Positions 1 to 5,373 of a DNA stretch of 5,373 nt are shown here, piece after piece. Made by a program: the position numbers and the translations under genes. The stretch lies in assembly GCA_900754145.1 (NCBI GenBank), contig CAAEBW010000197.1:1-5373 (forward strand), written 5' to 3'. Every line of letters begins with the position of its first letter. The first letter of the stretch is position 1. Origin of the DNA: Clostridia bacterium (GTDB lineage Bacteria > Bacillota > Clostridia > Oscillospirales > Acutalibacteraceae). A model generated the notes under the pieces. That model saw only the letters and a list, made by a program, of their open reading frames with translations. It was not told where the DNA came from and did no database searches.

Positions 1-291
1 CAGTTTTGCTTTGATAATTTACTTGATGAGTGGATAGAGCTTGCAGGGAAAAATACAGAGGTTGAGCTTAAAATAGGACTTGCTCCCTATAAAATAGGTA
101 CGGATACCGCGGCGGACAGGGAGGAATGGAACGCCTCGGAGGATATAATAGCCAGACAGGCGGAAAAATGCTATACAAACGGAAGTGTTGCGGGATATGT
201 TCTGTTCTCGTATTCTTCGCTTGTATCCTCCGAAGAGCTTAACACAAAACAGCGCGAAAATTTAATTCGGATTACAAATTTTTACAGCTGA
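1..291 (+). CDS. C-terminal end of a probable GHL10-type glycosylhydrolase (partial)
   Basis: Frame 1 is open from the first base to a TGA at 289-291, giving the last 96 residues of a protein whose start lies outside the window. Near residues 25-34 it reads LKIGLAPYKIGT, and near 54-76 it reads IIARQ followed by GYVLFSYSSL. This pattern (a hydrophobic strand ending in a 'G-aPyk-G' turn, then 'RQ...GyvlFsYssL') resembles the C-terminal part of the bacterial 'family 10 glycosylhydrolase' / GHL10 (PF02638) TIM-barrel proteins, which are thought to act on cell-envelope or extracellular glycans. That group is not the GH10 xylanases. The catalytic part is not visible, so activity cannot be judged. 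A 257-base gap and a likely terminator separate it from the glycogen genes, so it is probably a separate transcription unit. The coding call is firm; the family name is moderate. Confidence 0.6.
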   Translation, partial: QFCFDNLLDEWIELAGKNTEVELKIGLAPYKIGTDTAADREEWNASEDIIARQAEKCYTNGSVAGYVLFSYSSLVSSEELNTKQRENLIRITNFYS

Positions 292-368
292 ACTTATATC
301 TTTATCTCCCGATTTTTATATATTTATTGCCGTAAAAAACCTGAAATTTTTTTGGTTGTATGCAATAG

Positions 369-416
369 AATGTCGATATTTGTTAATATTTAACAAATAT
401 CGACATTTAATTTTTT
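369..416 (+). terminator. AT-rich perfect hairpin with T tract, likely terminator of the upstream gene
   Basis: Positions 369-386 (AATGTCGATATTTGTTAA) pair without mismatch with 390-407, leaving a 3-nt TAT loop. A T-rich stretch follows, including six T at 411-416. The stem is 18 bp but has only four G-C pairs. It lies about 78 nt after the stop of the upstream gene and about 40 nt before the glgB -35 box, which suits an intrinsic terminator separating the two units. The low GC of the stem, and the fact that its inner part repeats a motif found again next to the promoter, leave open that it is also, or instead, a protein-binding palindrome. Confidence 0.55.
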
Positions 417-440
417 CATTTGTTTCGGAAATTTAACAAA
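379..440. repeat. Repeated TTAACAAA elements upstream of the glgB promoter
   Basis: TTAACAAA occurs at 390-397 and 433-440, within a longer direct repeat ATTTAACAAA at 388-397 and 431-440. The complement TTTGTTAA occurs at 379-386. The first pair forms a palindrome with a 3-nt spacer inside the hairpin. The last copy ends 6 nt before the -35 box. The direct-repeat spacing is 43 bp, close to four helical turns. This arrangement could be a regulator-binding region, but the sequence is very AT-rich and chance similarity is possible. Confidence 0.35.
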
Positions 441-446
441 AATTAC

Positions 447-475
447 TTGAAAAATGGTGCAAATACTGATATAAT
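447..475 (+). promoter_or_regulatory. SigA-type promoter for glgBCDA with extended -10
   Basis: The -35 box TTGAAA (447-452) matches five of six consensus bases. After exactly 17 bases comes TATAAT (470-475), a full match. A TG at 467-468, one base before the -10, makes it an extended -10 element. Transcription would start near 482, giving a 5' leader of about 67 nt before the glgB ATG. It is the only near-consensus promoter I see in the gap, and it points at the glycogen genes. The start site is inferred, not measured. Confidence 0.8.
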
Positions 476-491
476 AAAATCATAAAAAATA

Positions 492-529
492 TGACGGACG
501 TATTATGAGCACGAAAATACCGTTTGTCA
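492..529 (+). promoter_or_regulatory. Possible stem-loop in the glgB leader
   Basis: In the leader RNA, 492-500 (TGACGGACG) can pair with 521-529 (CGTTTGTCA) over nine pairs, two of them G-U, around a 20-nt loop. It sits between the predicted transcription start (about 482) and the glgB Shine-Dalgarno at about 539-544, so it could affect mRNA stability or ribosome access. It matches no riboswitch class I recognise, and a stem this short could arise by chance. Confidence 0.25.
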
Positions 530-548
530 ATTAGATAAGAGGTGCGAA

Positions 549-2453
549 ATGAAGGATTTTATTAAAAATTTCAATTCCGGTATAACTTCAGAAGCATACA
601 AATACTTCGGTTCGTTTTTAAAGGGTGACAGTACGGTCTTTCGGGTTTGGGCACCTAATGCCGCAGCTGTTTCGGTAGTAGGAGATTTTAATAACTGGGA
701 CGGCGGAGCCAATCCGATGAAAAGGTCGGAAGGCGGCATATGGGAAGCCAAGATAAAGGGCTTAAAAAAATTCGATACTTATAAATACGCCGTGACGGCA
801 AGCGATGGTATGACGGTTCTTAAGTCGGACCCGTACGCTCGCCATTACGAAACCGCACCTGCCAACGCTTCAAAAATTTACGACTCGGAGTACATCTGGA
901 AGGACGAAAAGTGGCGGGAAGCGCAGAAGAAAAAGAACATATACGAGTCTCCGGTTAATATCTATGAGGTTCACGCGGGCTCCTGGCGCAGGTTTGAGGA
1001 CGGCAACGCCTACGATTATGTTACCCTTGCAAATGAGCTTTCGCAGTACCTTAAAAAGATGAATTACACCCATATTGAGCTTATGCCTGTTACAGAGTAT
1101 CCGTTTGAAGGCTCTTGGGGCTATCAGGTGTCGGGTTATTTTGCACCGACCTCACGCTACGGCACTCCAGATGATTTCAAAAAATTTATCGATATAATGC
1201 ACGAAAACGGTATAGGCGTAATACTTGACTGGGTACCCGCCCACTTCCCGCGCGACGGTTTCGGGCTTTTCCGCTTTGACGGGACTCCCTGCTATGAGTA
1301 TGCCGACCCGCGCAAGGGCGAGCATAAGGAGTGGGGAACCGTTGTATTCGACTACGGCAAGCCGCAGGTCAGGAATTTCCTTATTTCAAGCGCGGTTTAC
1401 TGGATTCGGGAATACCATATTGACGGACTGAGGGTTGACGCGGTGGCTTCAATGCTTTATCTCGACTATGGCAGACAGGGCGGCGAATGGGTGCCGAATT
1501 CTTACGGAGGACACGAAAACCTTGAGGCAATCGCCTTTTTGAAGGATGTCAATACCGCGGCGTTTGCGGCTAACCCTTCGGTTATGATGATAGCAGAGGA
1601 ATCGACTGCTTGGCCCCTTGTAACCAAGCCACCGCAGGACGGAGGTCTCGGATTCAACTTTAAGTGGAATATGGGCTGGATGAACGATATGCTTCGCTAT
1701 ATGTCGCTCGACCCGCTTTTCAGAAAGAATAATCACGACTGCTTAACCTTCTCCTTCTTCTACGCCTTTTCGGAAAACTTTATACTTCCGCTTTCGCACG
1801 ACGAGGTGGTGCACGGCAAATGCTCGATGATTGAGAAGATGCCGGGAGAGTACGATATGAAGTTCGCCTCGCTTCGCGCCTTCTATGCCTATATTATGGC
1901 GCACCCCGGTAAAAAGCTTTTGTTTATGGGTCAGGAATTCGCCCAGTTTATCGAGTGGAACTACGAGCAGGAGCTTGACTGGCTGTTGCTCGACTACGAC
2001 AAGCACCGTATGATGCAGAATTATGTTGCCGAGCTTAATAAATTCTATCTAAAGAATTCCGAGCTGTGGGAGATTGACTATTCCTGGGAGGGCTTCTCCT
2101 GGATTTCCAACGACGATAACGCCCAAAGCATTATCGCCTTCAGGCGTATGGACAAATCGGGCGGCGAGCTTATAGCGGTATGCAATTTCGTTCCGGTCGC
2201 AAGGGAAAATTACCGTATAGGAGTACCTAAAAAGGGCTCTTACAGGCGAATCTTCTGTTCTGACAGCGAGAGCTTCGGCGGAGTTACCGATAATCAGGCG
2301 GTAAGCTATAAGAGCGAAAAAATACCGATGCACGGATATGAAAATTCCGTAAGCCTCGATATTCCTGCGATGTCGGTAAGCTTTTACCGCGTTCCCGCAA
2401 CCGGAAAAACATCGTCGCGGACAAAGAGTAATAAATCGGCGTCTCAAGCATAA
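549..2453 (+). CDS. glgB: 1,4-alpha-glucan branching enzyme (GH13, CBM48-containing)
   Basis: GlgB cuts an alpha-1,4-glucan chain and rejoins it by an alpha-1,6 bond, creating glycogen branches in the cytoplasm. The 634-residue protein starts with a CBM48-type domain (about 28-105, FRVWAPNAAAVSVVGDFNNW), followed by the GH13 barrel and an all-beta C-terminal domain (about 525-615). Family motifs are intact: ELMPVTEYPFEGSWGYQ (177-193), DWVPAHF (227-233), GLRVDAVASM with nucleophile D297, MIAEES with acid/base E350, and LPLSHDEVVHG with D418. The length fits the shorter Bacillus/Clostridia type that lacks the extra N-terminal domain of E. coli GlgB. The ATG is preceded by AAGAGGTG (537-544) at good spacing. 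The last 18 or so residues form a Ser/Lys-rich basic tail beyond the conserved fold. It is the first gene of the operon, directly behind the promoter; glgC follows after 40 nt. Confidence 0.97.
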   Translation: MKDFIKNFNSGITSEAYKYFGSFLKGDSTVFRVWAPNAAAVSVVGDFNNWDGGANPMKRSEGGIWEAKIKGLKKFDTYKYAVTASDGMTVLKSDPYARHYETAPANASKIYDSEYIWKDEKWREAQKKKNIYESPVNIYEVHAGSWRRFEDGNAYDYVTLANELSQYLKKMNYTHIELMPVTEYPFEGSWGYQVSGYFAPTSRYGTPDDFKKFIDIMHENGIGVILDWVPAHFPRDGFGLFRFDGTPCYEYADPRKGEHKEWGTVVFDYGKPQVRNFLISSAVYWIREYHIDGLRVDAVASMLYLDYGRQGGEWVPNSYGGHENLEAIAFLKDVNTAAFAANPSVMMIAEESTAWPLVTKPPQDGGLGFNFKWNMGWMNDMLRYMSLDPLFRKNNHDCLTFSFFYAFSENFILPLSHDEVVHGKCSMIEKMPGEYDMKFASLRAFYAYIMAHPGKKLLFMGQEFAQFIEWNYEQELDWLLLDYDKHRMMQNYVAELNKFYLKNSELWEIDYSWEGFSWISNDDNAQSIIAFRRMDKSGGELIAVCNFVPVARENYRIGVPKKGSYRRIFCSDSESFGGVTDNQAVSYKSEKIPMHGYENSVSLDIPAMSVSFYRVPATGKTSSRTKSNKSASQA

Positions 2454-2493
2454 TATTATAAAGTTAGAAAAATAAAATGTCGGGAGTGTTGAT

Positions 2494-3708
2494 ATGAACA
2501 GCAAAAAATGCGTTGCTATGCTACTTGCAGGTGGGCAGGGAAGCAGACTCGGAGTTTTAACCAGCAAAATAGCCAAGCCTGCCGTTCCGTACGGCGGAAA
2601 ATACCGCATAATCGATTTTCCGCTTTCAAACTGTGCAAATTCGGGTATTGATACCGTCGGAATTCTTACACAGTACAAGCCGCTTGAGCTTAACGATTAT
2701 GTCGGCTCGGGCAAGCCCTGGGATCTTGACCGTTCAAACGGGGGAGTACATATTCTGCCTCCGTATCAGGGTCAGAAGGGCGGCAACTGGTACAAGGGTA
2801 CCGCTAATGCGATTTATCAGAATATAGAGTTTATCTCAAGGTATAATCCCGAGTATGTTTTGGTGCTTTCGGGTGACCATATATATAAAATGGACTACTC
2901 CAAAATGATAAACGAGCATACGAAAAGCGGCGCCGCCTGCACTATCGCCGTTATGGAGGTCACTATGGAGGAGGCTTCCCGCTTCGGCATTATGAACACA
3001 AGGGAGGACGGCACGATTTACGAATTTGAGGAAAAGCCTGCAAATCCCAAGAGCAACTTAGCTTCAATGGGAATTTATGTTTTCAGCTGGCAGAAGCTTA
3101 AAAAGTATCTGACCGAGGACGAGGCTAATCCCAATTCCTCAAACGATTTCGGCAAGGATGTTATTCCCGCAATGCTGAACTCAGGCGAGCTTATGAAGGT
3201 TTACCGCTTTGCCGATTACTGGAAGGATGTAGGAACGGTAGATTCGCTTTGGGAGGCTAATCTTGACCTGCTTAATCCCAAAATCGACCTTAATCTTGCA
3301 GATCAGAACTGGCGCATCTATTCGCGGACAACGGGTATGCCGCCGCAGTATATTTCGGAGGATGCCAAGGTTGAAAATTCCCTTATAACCGACGGCTGCG
3401 AGGTCGAGGGCAAGCTTGATTACTCAATTCTTTTTGAAAATGTTACGGTTGAAAAGGGCGCTTCGGTTGAATATTCGCTGGTTATGCCGGGCGCGGTTAT
3501 TAAAAAGGGCGCTAAGGTAAAATACTCTATAATCGCCGAAAACGCCGTTATCGGTGAAAATGCCGAAATAGGCACAGATCCCGCGGTATCCGATACAAGC
3601 GGCTGGGGAATCACCGTTATAGGCGACAACCTGACGGTAGGCAAAAAGGCGGTCGTAGGTGCGAAAAAAATGATAACCGAAAATGTCGGTGAGGAGGAGA
3701 AAATATGA
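2494..3708 (+). CDS. glgC: Glucose-1-phosphate adenylyltransferase, catalytic subunit
   Basis: GlgC makes ADP-glucose and pyrophosphate from ATP and glucose-1-phosphate, the committed step of bacterial glycogen synthesis. The 404-residue protein has an N-terminal nucleotidyltransferase domain: glycine-rich loop [10 protein letters not shown] (11-20), [20 protein letters not shown] (27-46), WDLDRSNGG (76-84), YKGTANAI (100-107), [10 protein letters not shown] (126-135, D128 matching E. coli D142) and FEEKP (178-182, K181 matching the glucose-1-phosphate-binding K195). From about 285 to the end it has hexapeptide-like repeats typical of the C-terminal left-handed beta-helix. All catalytic motifs are present, so this is the active subunit. 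K25 falls at the position of E. coli activator-site Lys39. GGGAGTG (2482-2488) serves the ATG. The stop overlaps the glgD start (ATGA), indicating coupled translation and a shared complex. Confidence 0.97.
   Translation: MNSKKCVAMLLAGGQGSRLGVLTSKIAKPAVPYGGKYRIIDFPLSNCANSGIDTVGILTQYKPLELNDYVGSGKPWDLDRSNGGVHILPPYQGQKGGNWYKGTANAIYQNIEFISRYNPEYVLVLSGDHIYKMDYSKMINEHTKSGAACTIAVMEVTMEEASRFGIMNTREDGTIYEFEEKPANPKSNLASMGIYVFSWQKLKKYLTEDEANPNSSNDFGKDVIPAMLNSGELMKVYRFADYWKDVGTVDSLWEANLDLLNPKIDLNLADQNWRIYSRTTGMPPQYISEDAKVENSLITDGCEVEGKLDYSILFENVTVEKGASVEYSLVMPGAVIKKGAKVKYSIIAENAVIGENAEIGTDPAVSDTSGWGITVIGDNLTVGKKAVVGAKKMITENVGEEEKI
3692..3708 (+). promoter_or_regulatory. glgD Shine-Dalgarno inside glgC and ATGA start/stop overlap
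   Basis: The last codons of glgC (…GEEEKI) are built on AGGAGGAG at 3692-3699, a near-perfect Shine-Dalgarno ending a few bases before the glgD ATG at 3705. The glgC stop TGA (3706-3708) overlaps that ATG. This layout suggests translational coupling that keeps the amounts of GlgC and GlgD linked, as expected for two subunits of one enzyme. Confidence 0.8.
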
Positions 3709-4823
3709 GAACGTCTGCGGTTGCGGGAATTGTATTTGCTAACATTAACGATACTTTATTGAAAAGACTTACCGCCAAACGCTCTATGGCGTCGGTGCCC
3801 TTCGGTGCCAGATACCGCCTTATAGATTTCCCACTTTCAAACCTTGTAAACGCGGGCGTTTCAAGCGTGGGAATAATCACAAAGGAAAACTACCGCTCCC
3901 TTATGGACCACGTGGGCAACGGCGTCTACTGGGATCTTGACCGTAAAAACGGCGGACTTTATCTTCTTCCGCCCTACCTTACAAGCGGGACAAAGCGTTA
4001 TAACGGTACGGTGGACGCTCTGCACGGAGCTATCGATTATATCGACCGCTGTAATGCGGAATATATTGTGCTTTGCAACGCGGATATAATCGCGAATATT
4101 GATTTAAGCGCGGCGCTGAAAAGCCATATTGAGAAAAAAGCCGATGTTACCATTGTATATCACAAAGGCAAACCTCCTGTTAATAACGCGGATTTAATGT
4201 TTTTCGATATGAATAAATCGAAGCGTATAGAAAGCATTAATTTTGAAACCGAGACCGACGAGAATACCGATTATTTTGCAGGAAGTATGATTATTTCGCG
4301 CAAGCTTTTAATGCAGCTTGTGGAGGACGCGTATTCCGACGGTCAGGTAAGCTTTACCGGAGATGTGCTTGCCGAAATGACCGATAAGCTTAAAATATAC
4401 GGTTTTGAGCATAAGGAATTTGTTGCTGTGCTTGACAGTACAGACGCGTATTATAACGCGAGTATGGCTTTGCTCGACGCAAAGGTGCGCCGTCAGCTTT
4501 TCGGTACGGGTCGTCCCGTATTCACTAAAACGCGCGATGATATGCCCACCCGCTACGGCACGAAGGCGGTCGTTAAAAACAGCATCATTGCGGACGGCTG
4601 CGTTATAAACGGCACGGTTAAAAACAGCGTGCTTTTCCGCGGCGTTACAGTCGAAAAGGATGCTGTGGTTGAAAACTGTATATTAATGCAGGAAACCGCT
4701 GTCGGGTCTGCGGCGGATATAAAGAATGTTATAGCCGATAAAAACGCCGCTATAGGGGATAATATTGTTTTGAAGGGAACGCCCGAAAAATGCGTATTTG
4801 TTAAGAAAAATCAGATTCTTTAG
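3705..4823 (+). CDS. glgD: GlgD, non-catalytic regulatory paralogue of GlgC
   Basis: GlgD is a Firmicutes paralogue of GlgC. In Geobacillus stearothermophilus the partner GlgD is known to boost the activity of GlgC in a mixed enzyme. The 372-residue protein aligns with GlgC throughout: [11 protein letters not shown] (36-46), [17 protein letters not shown] (75-91) and YNGTVDAL (99-106), with beta-helix-like repeats from about 285. Key catalytic parts are degraded. The GG-G-RL loop is replaced by [15 protein letters not shown] (8-22), SGDH becomes CNADI (124-128, only the Asp kept), and FEEKP is lost, so there is no counterpart of the glucose-1-phosphate-binding lysine. K25-R26 sit where E. coli GlgC has activator-site K39-R40. 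It overlaps glgC by 4 nt and is followed by glgA after 15 nt. I infer a GlgC/GlgD heterotetramer here; own activity is unlikely. Confidence 0.95.
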   Translation: MRTSAVAGIVFANINDTLLKRLTAKRSMASVPFGARYRLIDFPLSNLVNAGVSSVGIITKENYRSLMDHVGNGVYWDLDRKNGGLYLLPPYLTSGTKRYNGTVDALHGAIDYIDRCNAEYIVLCNADIIANIDLSAALKSHIEKKADVTIVYHKGKPPVNNADLMFFDMNKSKRIESINFETETDENTDYFAGSMIISRKLLMQLVEDAYSDGQVSFTGDVLAEMTDKLKIYGFEHKEFVAVLDSTDAYYNASMALLDAKVRRQLFGTGRPVFTKTRDDMPTRYGTKAVVKNSIIADGCVINGTVKNSVLFRGVTVEKDAVVENCILMQETAVGSAADIKNVIADKNAAIGDNIVLKGTPEKCVFVKKNQIL

Positions 4824-4838
4824 AAAGGAAACAGCACA

Positions 4839-5373
4839 ATGAAAGTTTTATTTGCCTCAAGCGAGGTTTTACCCTTTGCAATGTCGGGAGGTCTCGCGGA
4901 CGTTGCGGGCGCTCTGCCAAAGGCTTTGCGCCGCAGGTTTGTCGGTTGCAGGGTGGTTATGCCGCTGTATAATTGCATAAGCGCCGAAATGCGGGAAAAA
5001 ATGGTTTTTATTAAGAGTATAACCGTTTCTGTCGCGTGGAGACGCCAGTACTGCGGTATATTTGAAGCCCATCTTGACGGAATGATTTACTATTTTATCG
5101 ACAATCAGTATTATTTCGGACGGGACGGACTTTACGGTTATTATGACGATGCCGAGCGCTTTGCCTTTTTCTCCCGCGCGGTGCTGGATATAATTCCGCA
5201 TATCGACTTCACACCCGATATTATCCACTGCAACGACTGGCAGACCGCTATGGTGCCGGTATATCTTGATACGATATACCGCGATAACGATATATACCGC
5301 AATATCAAAACCGTTTTCACAATTCACAACATACAGTACCAGGGCAAGTACGGTCACGAGCTTACGGGCGACG
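4839..5373 (+). CDS. glgA: Glycogen synthase (ADP-glucose type, GT5), N-terminal part
   Basis: GlgA transfers glucose from ADP-glucose to the non-reducing end of an alpha-1,4-glucan. The 178 visible codons cover most of the first Rossmann domain of GT5; the gene runs off the window, so the C-terminal half of a protein usually around 480 residues is not seen. Motifs: MKVLFASSEVLPFAMSGGLADVAGALP (in pieces at 1-10 and 11-27), DDAERFAFFSRAVL (103-116), DIIHCNDWQT (127-136) and TVFTIHNIQYQG (158-169, His163 in the conserved HN position). The usual KxGGL lysine is Met15 here, which is the E. coli Lys15 position. An AAAGGAA Shine-Dalgarno (4824-4830) lies in the 15-nt gap after glgD. It is the fourth gene of the operon and uses the ADP-glucose made by GlgC/GlgD. 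Confidence 0.95.
   Translation, partial: MKVLFASSEVLPFAMSGGLADVAGALPKALRRRFVGCRVVMPLYNCISAEMREKMVFIKSITVSVAWRRQYCGIFEAHLDGMIYYFIDNQYYFGRDGLYGYYDDAERFAFFSRAVLDIIPHIDFTPDIIHCNDWQTAMVPVYLDTIYRDNDIYRNIKTVFTIHNIQYQGKYGHELTGD

Noticed and set aside
333..353. A-run followed by a T-run (AAAAAA … TTTTTTT) as a terminator
   Set aside because: The only stem is A-T pairs with no GC core; the 369-407 hairpin is a far better candidate.
380..396. Standard Rex operator
   Set aside because: The half-sites TTGTTAA and TTAACAA are exact, but the spacer is 3 nt where the known motif has 4, so it is not called as a Rex site; it is kept only as a lead in the findings.
1225..1431. Small + strand frame inside glgB
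   Set aside because: It is out of frame within the GH13 catalytic region of glgB and has no supporting start signal or motif.
2454..2493. Separate promoter or terminator between glgB and glgC
   Set aside because: The 40-nt gap has no hairpin and no paired -35/-10 boxes; it holds only the glgC Shine-Dalgarno.
2049..2678. 209-codon open frame on the minus strand across the glgB/glgC junction
   Set aside because: It lies opposite two clearly real genes, has no recognisable domain and has no good ribosome binding site; it is a by-product of + strand codon use.
4869..5357. 162-codon open frame on the minus strand
   Set aside because: It is antisense to the conserved GlgA N-terminal domain, and its sequence shows no family motif.
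1..5373. CRISPR array, tRNA/rRNA, insertion sequence, known riboswitch or phage/defence genes
   Set aside because: No repeat-spacer pattern, no tRNA-like fold, no transposase or terminal repeats and no recognisable aptamer were seen; the window is nearly filled by housekeeping glycogen genes.

Overview
The window is a conserved bacterial glycogen-synthesis operon, read entirely on the + strand in the order glgB - glgC - glgD - glgA. The 3' end of an unrelated gene lies upstream. A separate glgD beside glgC, AT-rich leaders, AGGAGG-type ribosome binding sites and the protein sequences point to Firmicutes, class Clostridia, most likely a gut-type Oscillospiraceae/Ruminococcaceae relative. This placement is inferred from sequence character, not from a search.

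Layout: 1-291 is the C-terminal 96 codons of a probable GHL10-type (PF02638-like) 'family 10' glycosylhydrolase. 292-548 is a 257-base, very AT-rich gap. It holds a perfect 18-bp inverted repeat with a downstream T tract (likely the terminator of the upstream gene), repeated TTAACAAA motifs, a near-consensus SigA-type promoter with an extended -10, and a leader of about 67 nt with a possible stem-loop. 549-2453 is glgB (branching enzyme), 2494-3708 glgC (ADP-glucose pyrophosphorylase, catalytic subunit), 3705-4823 glgD (its degenerate paralogue and regulatory subunit, overlapping glgC by 4 nt) and 4839-5373 the start of glgA (glycogen synthase), cut by the window end. Gene spacings of 40, -4 and 15 nt and the absence of any visible internal terminator support one transcript.

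Pathway: GlgC, helped by GlgD, turns glucose-1-phosphate and ATP into ADP-glucose. GlgA adds the glucose to alpha-1,4 chains, and GlgB introduces alpha-1,6 branches. No glycogen phosphorylase or debranching gene is inside the window.

I did not find an undescribed system. The points worth a second look are detailed ones: GlgA has Met at position 15, where the KxGGL lysine normally sits; GlgD has lost catalytic motifs yet keeps a Lys-Arg pair at the position of the E. coli GlgC activator-site residues; and the glgB promoter region carries repeated TTAACAAA elements and leader structure that could be regulatory.
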